In this document: piece after piece, positions 16,395-24,902 of the stretch
How the letters are laid out: each line of letters starts with the position of its first letter
Numbering within the stretch: position 1 is the stretch's first letter
DNA from: Rikenellaceae bacterium
GTDB taxonomy: Bacteria; Bacteroidota; Bacteroidia; Bacteroidales; UBA932
NCBI GenBank assembly: GCA_900767375.1
Contig: CAAFYX010000055.1
Span: forward strand, 1 to 29,473
Direction: 5' to 3'
DNA length: 29,473 bases
The notes under the pieces: generated by a model
Databases searched by the model: none
Told to the model about the DNA's origin: nothing
Seen by the model: the letters and a program-made list of their open reading frames with translations, nothing else
Position numbers and translations under genes: made by a program

Positions 16395-16457
16395 CGTCAT
16401 GCCGGACTACGATCCGGCATATCTTCAATGAGATTGCGGATCAAGCCCGCAATGACG
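16395..16457. repeat. 63-bp palindromic repeat element (REP/MITE-like)
   Basis: The ends are inverted repeats CGTCAT / ATGACG. Inside are two hairpins: ATGCCGGA (16399-16406) with TCCGGCAT (16413-16420), and ATTGCGG (16433-16439) with CCGCAAT (16447-16453). Elements with this layout (GTCATGCCGG...CCCGCAATGAC) are, from memory, dispersed in intergenic DNA of several bacterial groups. There is no coding capacity. A partial relative may sit at 22192-22230. Confidence 0.65.
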
Positions 16458-16481
16458 TGTGGGTGCACAATGACATGTAGG

Positions 16482-16515
16482 CAGAAAGGGCATGGGGACA
16501 GAAAGGGCATGGGGA
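16482..16515. repeat. Two tandem copies of a 17-bp unit
   Basis: CAGAAAGGGCATGGGGA occurs twice head to tail (16482-16498, 16499-16515) without a mismatch. The rest of 16171-16531 outside the listed repeats shows no gene, tRNA or promoter that I can support. Confidence 0.9.
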
Positions 16516-16531
16516 ACATACTGACGAACTA

Positions 16532-16563
16532 AAAAGAGCCGGGCTGCAAAGTCCGGCTCTTTT
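16532..16563. terminator. ompA terminator (bidirectional in form)
   Basis: AAAAGAGCCGG (16532-16542) is perfectly complementary to CCGGCTCTTTT (16553-16563), an 11-bp stem whose A/T ends give a T-tract on both strands. It begins 18 nt after the ompA stop on the minus strand and could also stop read-through from the macroglobulin-like gene on the plus strand. Confidence 0.9.
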
Positions 16564-16581
16564 GTAGTATGTCGTCAAAGA

Positions 16582-17664
16582 TTATTTAACGAAGCAAACA
16601 GTTACACGGTTCTCCTCTGGAGTAGCGTAAGGGTTGTCGTTGTCACCCTTGAACTCTGAAGAAATGCGAGCTGCGTCAACACCTCTCTTGATGAGTTCGT
16701 TGGTAACGATCTCAGCACGCTTCTCAGAAAGGAACATGTTACGTGCAGCGGTACCGGTAGCCTTGTCAGCGTGGCCGGTGAGCTTAACGTTGGTCTCAGG
16801 GTTCTCAGCCATGAAAGCAGCGATCTCGTCGAGCTTGGCAACCTCAGAAGCCTGGATGTCCCACTTGTTGATGACAAAGTAGATGTTCTCCTGGAGCTCT
16901 ACTGGAGCTGGTGCAGGAGCTGGCTCTACGACTGGTTCCGGTTTTGGTTCCGGCTTAGGAGCTGGTGCTGGTGCAGGAGCTGGTTCCGGTTCAGGAACAA
17001 CAACTGGTGCAGGAACAGGCTTCTTGCCGAGAGCGATCTTGATACCTACGAGAGCGGTGTACTGATAATCCATATCAGGACCCTTTGCCCTGTCGTTCCT
17101 CTTTGAGTTGAAGTGATCGCTGAGAGCGTTCACACCACCTTCGAGGTTGAGCTTGACAGCGTCAGAGAGGCGGATGTCGAAACCGACACCGGCGCGGCCT
17201 GCTGCGCTGATCTTGGTACCGTCCCAAAGATACTCAAAACCTGAGAATCCGTTAGAAAGAGAGATAGCCTCATCGTTGTTGAAACGGGCGTTTCCACCGA
17301 TTCCTACATATACGTAAGGGCTGAGAACACGTGCAGCATTTACGTTGAAGATGTTGCAGATGTCAAATGTAGCGTCGAGAGCGAGCTGGGCGAAATTGTA
17401 CTTGTACACGTTAGTGACACCAGTAGAGATAGCGCCCTTGCCCTGCCATGCCAGGACGTCTCCACGAAGTCCGAAGACTGGGGAGAACTGATAACCTACG
17501 GAGAGGTCAGCAGCTGGAGAGAGAAGGTCAGTCCATTTGGTTTCACCAATAGTCTCACCTACTCCACCGCGAAGCTGAAGATACCAGCCCGGGTTGAAAT
17601 CCTGTGCAGTTGCGCTGATGCCGAGCATCAATGCAGATGCGAGAATAAGGATAGCTTTTTTCAT
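16582..17664 (-). CDS. ompA: OmpA-family outer membrane porin-like protein
   Basis: Outer membrane barrel protein that ties the outer membrane to peptidoglycan. The 360 residues comprise a signal peptide (1-20, ATA before Gln), an eight-strand-type beta-barrel region (about 21-213), a Pro/Ala/Glu/Lys linker (214-255, repeats of PAP and PEP) and an OmpA C-terminal domain (257-358). The peptidoglycan-binding segment shows TGHADKATGTAARN (296-309, Asp300), LSEKRAEIVTNELIKRGV, and Arg353 in ENRV. The gene shows the strong codon preference of highly expressed genes, in line with an abundant porin. It starts 42 nt after a small lipoprotein gene with no promoter-like box between them, so the two are probably cotranscribed. 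The symbol reflects family, not a specific orthologue. Confidence 0.93.
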   Translation of the reverse strand: MKKAILILASALMLGISATAQDFNPGWYLQLRGGVGETIGETKWTDLLSPAADLSVGYQFSPVFGLRGDVLAWQGKGAISTGVTNVYKYNFAQLALDATFDICNIFNVNAARVLSPYVYVGIGGNARFNNDEAISLSNGFSGFEYLWDGTKISAAGRAGVGFDIRLSDAVKLNLEGGVNALSDHFNSKRNDRAKGPDMDYQYTALVGIKIALGKKPVPAPVVVPEPEPAPAPAPAPKPEPKPEPVVEPAPAPAPVELQENIYFVINKWDIQASEVAKLDEIAAFMAENPETNVKLTGHADKATGTAARNMFLSEKRAEIVTNELIKRGVDAARISSEFKGDNDNPYATPEENRVTVCFVK

Positions 17665-17706
17665 AAATTCTTTTTGAAATTTGTTGTTTGTGCTTCAGTT
17701 CTTTCT

Positions 17707-18249
17707 TTACTCCACGTGAAGGGTGATCTCTTCAGGAGCCGGGGCAAGAGGATTGACCTGTCTGTCAGGAGCCATCACAGAGCTAGGCTGCGAACCGTCC
17801 TTCAAGGTCAGATACCACTTTCCATCCACAAGGACAGGGTTAAGGGTAATCCTCATGCTGGCTGCGTCAGGACCTTCACCGAACCTGAGGCGATAACAAG
17901 CATCGTTGTTGCCCTGGGTGGAGAAAGCATAATAATCGAGCTCATAGGAAACTCCCTCGAACATCGCGAAACGGTTTTTCAGTTCAGCTGTGTATTCATC
18001 GGACTTTCCATAAAGCTGATTGTCATAAAGAACGTAAAGCATGTCAACGGCTTCATCTATCTGTCCTGCGGTCACTTTAATGATGAACTCCTCGGATGCG
18101 TGGAGCATATCGGTCGTGTCGGACTGAGACAAACCCTCGGAAAACTCCTTCTGAGCATCCATCTGAGTCTTCTCTCCGCGGGATCCGGAATGGCTCCCAC
18201 ACGAAGCGGCCAAAGCTATTGTAACAAATAAGATAAAGAGTTTTTTCAT
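17707..18249 (-). CDS. Small lipoprotein, NTF2/DUF4878-like shape, function unknown
   Basis: 180 residues with a lipoprotein signal (lipobox LAAS-Cys17). The residues after the Cys (GSHSGSRG) lack the acidic run that marks surface export in Bacteroidota, so it probably stays on the periplasmic face. After a short linker, the sequence has an alpha-helix-rich start (SEEFIIKVTAGQIDEAVDML) followed by beta strands ending DGKWYLTLKDG, the layout of NTF2-like DUF4878-type lipoproteins; this is judged by eye. It is the gene upstream of ompA on the same strand, which suggests an envelope role. The C-terminus is Pro-rich (NPLAPAPEE). Confidence 0.8.
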   Translation of the reverse strand: MKKLFILFVTIALAASCGSHSGSRGEKTQMDAQKEFSEGLSQSDTTDMLHASEEFIIKVTAGQIDEAVDMLYVLYDNQLYGKSDEYTAELKNRFAMFEGVSYELDYYAFSTQGNNDACYRLRFGEGPDAASMRITLNPVLVDGKWYLTLKDGSQPSSVMAPDRQVNPLAPAPEEITLHVE

Positions 18250-18271
18250 TTTTTAATTTTGATTTGGAAAA

Positions 18272-18291
18272 GGCGCGCCATAAGACGCGCC
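18272..18291 (-). terminator. Hairpin between the large lipoprotein gene and the small lipoprotein gene
   Basis: GGCGCG and CGCGCC form a 6-bp GC-only stem with an 8-nt loop (18272-18277 with 18286-18291), 27 nt after the large lipoprotein stop. On the minus strand it is followed by TTTTCC, a short T-tract. It may be a terminator or a partial attenuator that lets some transcription reach the small lipoprotein gene and ompA, for which I found no clear separate promoter. Confidence 0.5.
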
Positions 18292-18318
18292 CATCCAATT
18301 TGAAACTATAGTATGAAA

Positions 18319-21300
18319 CTATTTGGTATCAGGAGTCTTCTGAACCTTGACTGTGAGAGTTCCGTTGATGAAACCCCAAGCGTACTCGATAGCTACAGGG
18401 ATATACATTGTGAACTGGTCAACAGAAGCTTCATCGTTCTTGTAGTTGATGGTGTAGTTGTTAGCGAAGAAGTTCTCAAGGTCAGTAATGTCAAGAACTA
18501 CAGGATTACCTGAGTTAAGAACACCAGCAGTAGCAACAATCTCGAGCTTAGCAGCTGGAGTAACACCCTTGTGAGCAGCATTGGTAAGGATATAACCAAG
18601 CTTAGAAGGATCGTTTACATCCCAGTTGTCACGCTGAGCATTCTCAAGGTCTACATAGAGCTTAGAGAACTCATAGTACTTGTACATGTTAACCTCAGAA
18701 CCCTTAGCACCGATCTTATTCTCGACCCACTTGGACTCAGCAGCGGTCTCCTTTGTAGCAGGCTTACCAGCTCTGATAACTGCCTGGTGGTTCCAGTCAA
18801 CGATACCGGTGAGGTAATCAACGATGCAGATGTCGTCACCGTTTACAGCAGACTCCTCGATAGTTGTAGCGTTAGCCCAGCTGATCTCGAGAGGACGGAG
18901 GAAACGAGTGTGGAAATCTTCTGTACCTGCAGGGATATCGCAACCACCATAGGTTACATCTACATGGATGTTTGCATAGAACCACTCTTCTGGCTTCTCT
19001 GAATCATACTTGTAGAGGTTGAGGAGCTCCTTAGAGATAGTGTTCTCCTGATAGATGATCTCTCTGCCCTCGATCTTAGCGACTGCGAGAGTATCGCTGT
19101 ATACAGGCTTGCCGGTCATGAAGTTTACACCAGTCTGGTAGTAAGCATAGAGAGTCTTGAGATCGTCATACTTGACTTCGTCAGCCTTGGTGACAGGGTT
19201 CTTCTCGACATGTGACTTAACCATGAGGGTGTACTTGCCGATCTGAGGCTGAACGGTAGCGAAGGTGTAATCATACTTGGTAGCAAGCTTGGAAGCATAC
19301 TTGAGGACTGGACCAGCCATAGTATTGTAAACAGGATCCACATCGTCAGCGAGGACGAGTGAAGGCTCGTAGTTTACAAAGTAGTGATCAAGATTTCTTC
19401 TGTAGTCGTTTACATCAATACCGTCACCATAAGAAGGAACGTGAACGTTGACCTTAACGGTGTTCAGAACTTCGTTATTAACCTCAGTGTACCACTCGTT
19501 CTTGATCTTGTTAGCACCGAAGTTGAATGAAGCAGGCTCAGCGATAGAAACTGTGAATGCAACGTAGATTACCTTGTACTCACCATCGGTGAACTTAACA
19601 TATACAGTGTAGGTCTTGCCAGCAGCAAGCTTGTTCTCATTAGCAGGGAGCTGCCATGCGAAGCTATCGTTAACGACTGCGCCGTTAGCATCGATATTGT
19701 AAGTGATGGTACCGAACTTGTCAGTCATGACATACTCACCGTAGGTCTTTGACTTAGGGTTCTCGTCGATTACGTAAACAGCTGCATTGTGCTTGTTGTT
19801 TACATTGAGAGGCATCTCCCAACCCTTGTTGTTAACAATGTTGTAGTTAGCCTTGAAGCTCTTGTAAGTCTCACCGAGACCGTCGATGATCTTAGCAGAG
19901 AATACACTCCAATCAGTGGTAAGTGCGTCATAAGAGCAGATGAATGGGAGGGTACCGAAGTCAGGGAGAGTGATGACAGAAGTGCTCTTCTCCTTAACAA
20001 TCTCAATCTTGTAGTAACCGGCCTTTACGAGGTCATCACCGTTGAAAAGCTTAACAAGGACAACTGGGCACTTGCCTACAGAAGCGATAGCGTAGTTGTT
20101 GTCAGCTGAAGGAGCGATCTGGTTGCCCTTCTCATCAACGGTCATAGCATAGAACTTACCGTTCTCGATCTTTGCATAAGCAGACTGAGAGGTCTTGTTA
20201 GCGCCAGTGACATAGTCAACAAGCTCGTAAGTCATAGAGAGCTCAGGATAAACCTTCTGGAGGTCAGCGAGAGTCTTGGAAGCCTCACCGTCGATAGCAT
20301 CCCACATGTGGATGTTGATGATGTCGAGGTCGAACGGCTGGTCGTAAGCAGCAACTACGCTAGCTGGACGTGTAGCAGCGAGAACAGCGGTAGAGTAGAG
20401 GTGGGCACCCTTAGCGCAAGGTCTGCCTTCCCAAGTCTTGTACTCTGAAGAAGCGAAAGCAAGAGCTGAGAACTGCTCATCGGTAGAAACGATAGCCTCA
20501 TAGTCGGAGACGATGCTTCTTTCAGCATCAAGAGCAGCGGTGAGGTTCATTACAGGAACATAGCCTGTGCCTTCGTAGTTCTGGTTTGCAAGAGCATAGA
20601 GCTGAGCGATCTGGAACTTCTGCATGTTGATATCCCAGACAAGGCGGTTGAGCTCGTTGGAGATAGTGTTGATCTTAACCTCATCCCAGAAAAGCTGAGT
20701 ACCGATAGTGTTAATCCTCTTTGTGAGGGTCTCCATATCAGAGTTAAGCTGGTTCACGAAATCGTTGAACTTTTCAGGGTTAAGTTTCCAAGAATTGATC
20801 TGATCGCTAGGCTTATCGAAGATCAGGCTAAGGAGATAGGCCAAAGAACGGTTGATAGGTCCCTGGAGAGCCTCATCGTTAGCAAGCTCTTCGATACCGT
20901 TATCAGCGAGGATAGCGCTAACTTCCTCCTGGAGGGCAGCGGTCTTGAGAGCGCCTGCATCCTGGCCTTCGCCTTCTGCCTTAGGAGCATATACGGAGGT
21001 AGGGAGGAGCCAAGGGTTCTCGATGGTGTATCTTACGGTAGCGACACCGGCCTCAGCGCTGATGGACTTGAGGACAGGGGCCCAAACTGGATCTTCCTCC
21101 TCGTCAGCGCGAACTACGAATCTGTAGTCAGTGCCAGAGAGAGACCAGTCAGCCTTAGCTACATCGAAGCTTGAAGGGTTGAGCTCATACTGAGCGGAAG
21201 CGAGCTGGCTGAGGTAAACGATAGGAAGAGTCTTCTTCTTTGCGTCAACAGCAGCAGCGACAGAGATCTGCTCACCTTCTGGGAATACGATGGAAGTTCC

Positions 21301-21972
21301 CATGTAATTTGCAGACTGGCCGCCCTTTGGAGCAGCAACCATAGCCATTGGCTGATAGCTTGTCCAAACATACTCGGTAGCCTCGATACCACCGTAGTAG
21401 AGCTCAGGAACGAAGACGATGCTTCTGAGTTCGTTAAGGAGGAGCTTCTTAGCCTCATCAAGAGAGTTCTTAGCGTCAGCGAGGTTATCGTCGATCTGCT
21501 TCTGAAGGTCAGCGTCAGCTGCCTGGAAAGCACCTGTGAGCTTAGTCTCGAGACCTGCGAGATCCTTCGCTACATCTTCGGCGAGCTTAGTGATATCATC
21601 ATTGAGAGCCTTGATGTCATCTTCGTTAGCCTCTACAGCCTCCTGGAGATCCTTTACATCACCCTTGAGACCATTGATAGCATCTACGTTAGCAGCGATT
21701 TTGCCTTCGGCATCCTTGAGGGACTGAGCGAGAGCATCATCAGCTTTCTTGTAAGCAGCCTCGATGGCAGCGTCTGCGCTCTTGAGTGAAGACTCAAGGT
21801 TGTTGAGAGCGCTGTTGAGGTTTGCGATGTCTGTAGCATGAGTACTCTTGAGGTCATTGATCTGGCCAGCCAGATTGTTGATGTCCTCATTGTAATCTTT
21901 AGTACAGCCTGTGTACAATAGTGTAGCACCTGCGAGGGCGAACACTAAAGCCATTCTAAAAATTTTTTTCAT
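18319..21972 (-). CDS. Large coiled-coil surface lipoprotein, function unknown
   Basis: 1217 residues. The signal peptide ends in a lipobox (LLYTG-Cys23), and the following TKDYNEDI carries the acidic residues after the Cys that promote surface export in Bacteroidota. Residues 28-184 are a nearly uninterrupted heptad-type coiled coil rich in Ala, Asp, Leu and Lys, a probable stalk. The segment after it (ELRSIVFVPELYYGGIEATEY) resembles a junction found in Bacteroides lipoproteins annotated as having a PL29-lyase-like N-terminal domain; nothing of the lyase catalytic part is evident. The remaining roughly 1000 residues look beta-rich (many Tyr, Val, Asn, Thr). Base composition is clearly more AT-rich than in the macroglobulin-like gene or batD, with strongly biased codons as in groEL, suggesting high expression. 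A strong promoter and a long leader precede it. Confidence 0.85.
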   Translation of the reverse strand: MKKIFRMALVFALAGATLLYTGCTKDYNEDINNLAGQINDLKSTHATDIANLNSALNNLESSLKSADAAIEAAYKKADDALAQSLKDAEGKIAANVDAINGLKGDVKDLQEAVEANEDDIKALNDDITKLAEDVAKDLAGLETKLTGAFQAADADLQKQIDDNLADAKNSLDEAKKLLLNELRSIVFVPELYYGGIEATEYVWTSYQPMAMVAAPKGGQSANYMGTSIVFPEGEQISVAAAVDAKKKTLPIVYLSQLASAQYELNPSSFDVAKADWSLSGTDYRFVVRADEEEDPVWAPVLKSISAEAGVATVRYTIENPWLLPTSVYAPKAEGEGQDAGALKTAALQEEVSAILADNGIEELANDEALQGPINRSLAYLLSLIFDKPSDQINSWKLNPEKFNDFVNQLNSDMETLTKRINTIGTQLFWDEVKINTISNELNRLVWDINMQKFQIAQLYALANQNYEGTGYVPVMNLTAALDAERSIVSDYEAIVSTDEQFSALAFASSEYKTWEGRPCAKGAHLYSTAVLAATRPASVVAAYDQPFDLDIINIHMWDAIDGEASKTLADLQKVYPELSMTYELVDYVTGANKTSQSAYAKIENGKFYAMTVDEKGNQIAPSADNNYAIASVGKCPVVLVKLFNGDDLVKAGYYKIEIVKEKSTSVITLPDFGTLPFICSYDALTTDWSVFSAKIIDGLGETYKSFKANYNIVNNKGWEMPLNVNNKHNAAVYVIDENPKSKTYGEYVMTDKFGTITYNIDANGAVVNDSFAWQLPANENKLAAGKTYTVYVKFTDGEYKVIYVAFTVSIAEPASFNFGANKIKNEWYTEVNNEVLNTVKVNVHVPSYGDGIDVNDYRRNLDHYFVNYEPSLVLADDVDPVYNTMAGPVLKYASKLATKYDYTFATVQPQIGKYTLMVKSHVEKNPVTKADEVKYDDLKTLYAYYQTGVNFMTGKPVYSDTLAVAKIEGREIIYQENTISKELLNLYKYDSEKPEEWFYANIHVDVTYGGCDIPAGTEDFHTRFLRPLEISWANATTIEESAVNGDDICIVDYLTGIVDWNHQAVIRAGKPATKETAAESKWVENKIGAKGSEVNMYKYYEFSKLYVDLENAQRDNWDVNDPSKLGYILTNAAHKGVTPAAKLEIVATAGVLNSGNPVVLDITDLENFFANNYTINYKNDEASVDQFTMYIPVAIEYAWGFINGTLTVKVQKTPDTK

Positions 21973-22047
21973 AAATGATAGATTTAAAAAAAAGTTAATT
22001 AAAGTATTATGTATAATTTACTTTGTTTTCAGCATTAAAAACGCCAT

Positions 22048-22096
22048 TTGAGGGCCATCAGGGCACTATACCGCACAATTATGGCATAATCCTCAA
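22048..22096 (-). promoter_or_regulatory. 5'-terminal stem-loop in the large lipoprotein mRNA leader
   Basis: On the minus strand TTGAGG (22096-22091) pairs with CCTCAA (22053-22048), and GCCAT (22085-22081) pairs with ATGGC (22058-22054), with an unpaired ATTAT bulge on one side only. The hairpin begins at the predicted transcription start. The rest of the roughly 120-nt leader down to the ATG is AT-rich and appears unstructured. Confidence 0.55.
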
Positions 22097-22100
22097 TGCA

Positions 22101-22131
22101 CAAAGATATGGAGATTTTTTATCAAATGCAA
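22101..22131 (-). promoter_or_regulatory. Strong promoter of the large lipoprotein gene
   Basis: On the minus strand TTG (22131-22129) is followed after exactly 20 nt by TATCTTTG (22108-22101), a full match to the Bacteroidota consensus. The predicted start is near 22094-22096, giving a leader of about 120 nt before the ATG at 21972. Confidence 0.75.
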
Positions 22132-22175
22132 TAATCTCCGATATTTTTTACTACCCGGCAATACGTTTTAAACGG

Positions 22176-22245
22176 TACTGCACAGCAGTAAGATGCAACT
22201 TCCGGACGATTCGTTGCATCGGGAATGACAAATTTTTAAAAATTT
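22176..22245. repeat. Cluster of inverted repeats between batDE and the large lipoprotein promoter
   Basis: Three dyads lie here: TACTG-N5-CAGTA (about 22176-22190), GATGCAAC-N13-GTTGCATC (22192-22220) and the AT palindrome AAATTTTTAAAAATTT (22230-22245). The middle one is flanked by CGGGAATGACA, like one end of the 16395-16457 element. The AT palindrome lies just after the batDE stop and could help end that operon's transcript, but no classical terminator is visible. Confidence 0.55.
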
Positions 22246-22256
22246 TCGAAAGGAAT

Positions 22257-24899
22257 TCAGATGACCTCCAGATCGGAGGAAATGACCCAGCCCTGACGGC
22301 CGTCCGGTAGCTCGATGTTCCTCCACTCGCCTACGGCATCGAGCACTCTCACCTGAGAGCCCTCGTGGAGGATGAAGAGATCCTTGGAGGATCCGGACGA
22401 AGGGGAGCTCTTTACCGACACGACCGGAGTGACGACCACGGCGCTGTCCTGACGGAAATAATCAGTTTTCCTCGCAAAGGAGAATGCCAGGCAGGCAGCC
22501 GCCAGTGCGAAGCACACTATGCCGGAGAAGAATCCGGCACGGCGCAGCCCGGAGGCGGAGCTCAAGAGGAAGAGGACCGCTCCTGCCAGCGCAAGGGCCA
22601 GAAGGATGAAGAAAGCAGCAGCCCATCCGTCGGACGACAGGATGCATCCGACCTTGCCCACCCAGGACTTGAGGAAGAACTCGGGCACCTTCTCTATCCT
22701 GTCCTGAGCAAGTCCGGAGACAAACTCCAGGTTGAATCGGGCATCGGAGTACGATGGGTCGAGCTTGAGGGCGCGGCTGTAGTAGACTATGGCCATGGCC
22801 ACGTCCTGCGACTTGAAGAAAGAGTTTCCTATATTATTATATAGCTGCGGAGACTCGAGGCCCATATCCTCGACCTCCAGCCAGTTCCGGCAGGCGGCAT
22901 CCCAGTCCCCCGCTTCATACGCCGCGACTCCCGCCGTCCAGAGGGAGTCGGCGCTCTGAGAGCCGGCGGAAAGGGAGAACGCAGGGACAAGAAGCAGCGC
23001 GACCAGAGTCAGGGTGGACTTGAACTGCGAGGTGGAGGTTTTCTTCTTCATACTGGAATCGATCATGGAAATGACACTGACAGCCGTCTCGTAATGGGCG
23101 CTCATGGCCTCGTGGCCCGAGTCCGGGGCATAGCGCGCGAACTCGCAGGCATCGAGAAGGCCGATAAGCTCGGAGACCGGAGCCTCGCCGACTCCGGCTC
23201 CGCTCAGGGCGGAAGCCACATTGTCCTTGGACATATCAGCCGGGTCAATGTTCAGCTTGTCGGAAATGAATCCGAGCAAAGCGCGGTGCAGTTCTTCATA
23301 GAAAGCCGTATGCAGGCTGTTCTTCATATAGCCCTGTGCGACGGCCAGGCGCTTCTGCGCCATCTTGGTGGCTGCGCGGTTCCTGGTGCCGGCCACATCA
23401 GCCTGGCGCTCGGCGCGCTTCCTCAGAAGGCACCAGGCCGCAGCGGCCGCAGCCAGCAGGCCGGCCAGCAGGCCCCAGAATCCTGCGGAGCCGACGAAGA
23501 ACACTCCCTTGCGTGAAAGTCCGCCGGACTCTACGGATATGTATCTGACATCAGAGCCGAGGCTCTTCACGTCCTTGCGGACAGTTCCTTGAAGTATCTG
23601 CCCGTCACTGGAGGAGTCAGTTCCTTTGCCCTTCTCCACCTCCACGGTCATAGGCCCGGTATGAAGGGTGACATACTTCCCGGCGCTGACGTCATAGTAG
23701 CTGTATTCTATGGAAGGGATCTCGAACTTGCCGTGACTGCGGGGAATGAAAGGATATTCAAAGGTCTTAGAGCCGGAAGTGCGACCGTTGGACGCATCCG
23801 TGCTCTCGGTGGCCTTGACATCATACACCTCGAAGTCCGGAGGGAAATCCACCTTCGGAGCCTCGAGAAGCGAGACATTGCCCTTGCCCGAAATTGTCAC
23901 AACCAGTGACGCAGCATCGTGGGTCTTGAGCTTGTCGTTGCTCAGTACGGAAGACACTGAGAAGTTCCCCACTCCGCCTCCGAACGATGCCGGCGCCCCT
24001 GCAGGGAGCTTGGACACATGCACCGTTGCTGACTGCGAAGTGACCCTCTTGCGTATAGTGCGGTAATCGTCCGCAAAGAAACTGTCGAAAATGCTGTTCG
24101 AGCGGCCCGAGGACGTCCTGACATTGACCAGGCACACAAGTTCGGCCGGGTCTATCACCAGAGTGCCCGCCTGCTGCGGGATCAGCACATAGCTGCGGAG
24201 CACCGCAGTCTCGTATATCATATCGTTGAAACTCTCGCGCTGGAAGTCGATATTGCTCGGAGCATAGGTCTCCTGGCTCCAGAAACCGTCGAAGGTAGGG
24301 AATCTTGCATCCTCGAAACCGGCGATGTTCACTCTCTGATAGAGCTTGAGGGTGGCGGTAATCGGCTCGCCGACGACCACGTTGGTGCGGCTGAGGCTGA
24401 AGCGGAGGAACAGGTCGTCACGAGGGATTTCGCCTGTGGACGCAGCGTTGCCCTGGCTGGAAGAAGAGGATGAGCCGGACGGCTGGGCGCTCTGCGAAGA
24501 GGATCCGCGGGAGGAGGACCCGTTTGAAACGACCTCTATCGTAGCACGGGAGGAGGTGACGGTTTCCCCGCCCACTGTGGCGCGGGCCTCGGAGATGGTG
24601 AATGTTCCTGTCTTTTTAGGAAGCAATATATATGTATATGTATACTGGCTTGACTTGGTGCGCTTGCCGTTCACTATCGTGATGCTGGTGGAACTGCCCT
24701 TCTGAGGACCCCAGACGAGCTGGAAGTCCTGCCCCTCATCCCAGGAGAACGATGACGGGGAGTCCTCGCCCTCTATGACGAAGGTGATGTTGAACTGCTC
24801 GTCCGCGGCCACTACGTTCGGTGCCTGCACCTTGATTGACTGGGCGAAAACTGAAACCGTGAGGGCCAGAAGGCCCAATATGCTGATAAGTCGCTTCAT
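22257..24899 (-). CDS. batD: BatD-BatE fusion protein
   Basis: 880 residues combining two Bat-operon proteins usually encoded separately. The BatD part has a signal peptide (1-19), a periplasmic beta-domain region interrupted by a Ser-rich linker (about 126-150), one membrane segment (about 465-492) and a cytoplasmic helical module (about 515-615). The BatE part starts at Met617 (MKKKTSTSQFK), with a signal-peptide-like hydrophobic segment (628-645), TPR repeats (about 650-735, with YNNIGNSFFKSQD), two membrane segments (758-781, 786-808) and a terminal SH3-like domain ending GWVISSDLEVI. In the fusion the old BatE signal acts as a second membrane crossing, which returns the TPR part to the periplasm, so topology is conserved. 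The start is 3 nt after the batC stop. Bat proteins were linked to aerotolerance in Bacteroides; their biochemical role is unsettled. Confidence 0.92.
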   Translation of the reverse strand: MKRLISILGLLALTVSVFAQSIKVQAPNVVAADEQFNITFVIEGEDSPSSFSWDEGQDFQLVWGPQKGSSTSITIVNGKRTKSSQYTYTYILLPKKTGTFTISEARATVGGETVTSSRATIEVVSNGSSSRGSSSQSAQPSGSSSSSSQGNAASTGEIPRDDLFLRFSLSRTNVVVGEPITATLKLYQRVNIAGFEDARFPTFDGFWSQETYAPSNIDFQRESFNDMIYETAVLRSYVLIPQQAGTLVIDPAELVCLVNVRTSSGRSNSIFDSFFADDYRTIRKRVTSQSATVHVSKLPAGAPASFGGGVGNFSVSSVLSNDKLKTHDAASLVVTISGKGNVSLLEAPKVDFPPDFEVYDVKATESTDASNGRTSGSKTFEYPFIPRSHGKFEIPSIEYSYYDVSAGKYVTLHTGPMTVEVEKGKGTDSSSDGQILQGTVRKDVKSLGSDVRYISVESGGLSRKGVFFVGSAGFWGLLAGLLAAAAAAWCLLRKRAERQADVAGTRNRAATKMAQKRLAVAQGYMKNSLHTAFYEELHRALLGFISDKLNIDPADMSKDNVASALSGAGVGEAPVSELIGLLDACEFARYAPDSGHEAMSAHYETAVSVISMIDSSMKKKTSTSQFKSTLTLVALLLVPAFSLSAGSQSADSLWTAGVAAYEAGDWDAACRNWLEVEDMGLESPQLYNNIGNSFFKSQDVAMAIVYYSRALKLDPSYSDARFNLEFVSGLAQDRIEKVPEFFLKSWVGKVGCILSSDGWAAAFFILLALALAGAVLFLLSSASGLRRAGFFSGIVCFALAAACLAFSFARKTDYFRQDSAVVVTPVVSVKSSPSSGSSKDLFILHEGSQVRVLDAVGEWRNIELPDGRQGWVISSDLEVI

Positions 24900-24902
24900 A
24901 CT

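Noticed and set aside
16298..16480. A 60-codon plus-strand frame in the repeat-rich gap
   Set aside because: It runs through two hairpin elements and has no ribosome-binding context or domain; the repeats explain the sequence.
18301..18322. A 9-bp direct repeat TGAAACTAT around the stop of the large lipoprotein gene
   Set aside because: Short, AT-rich and with no further copies noticed; not enough to call an attachment site.
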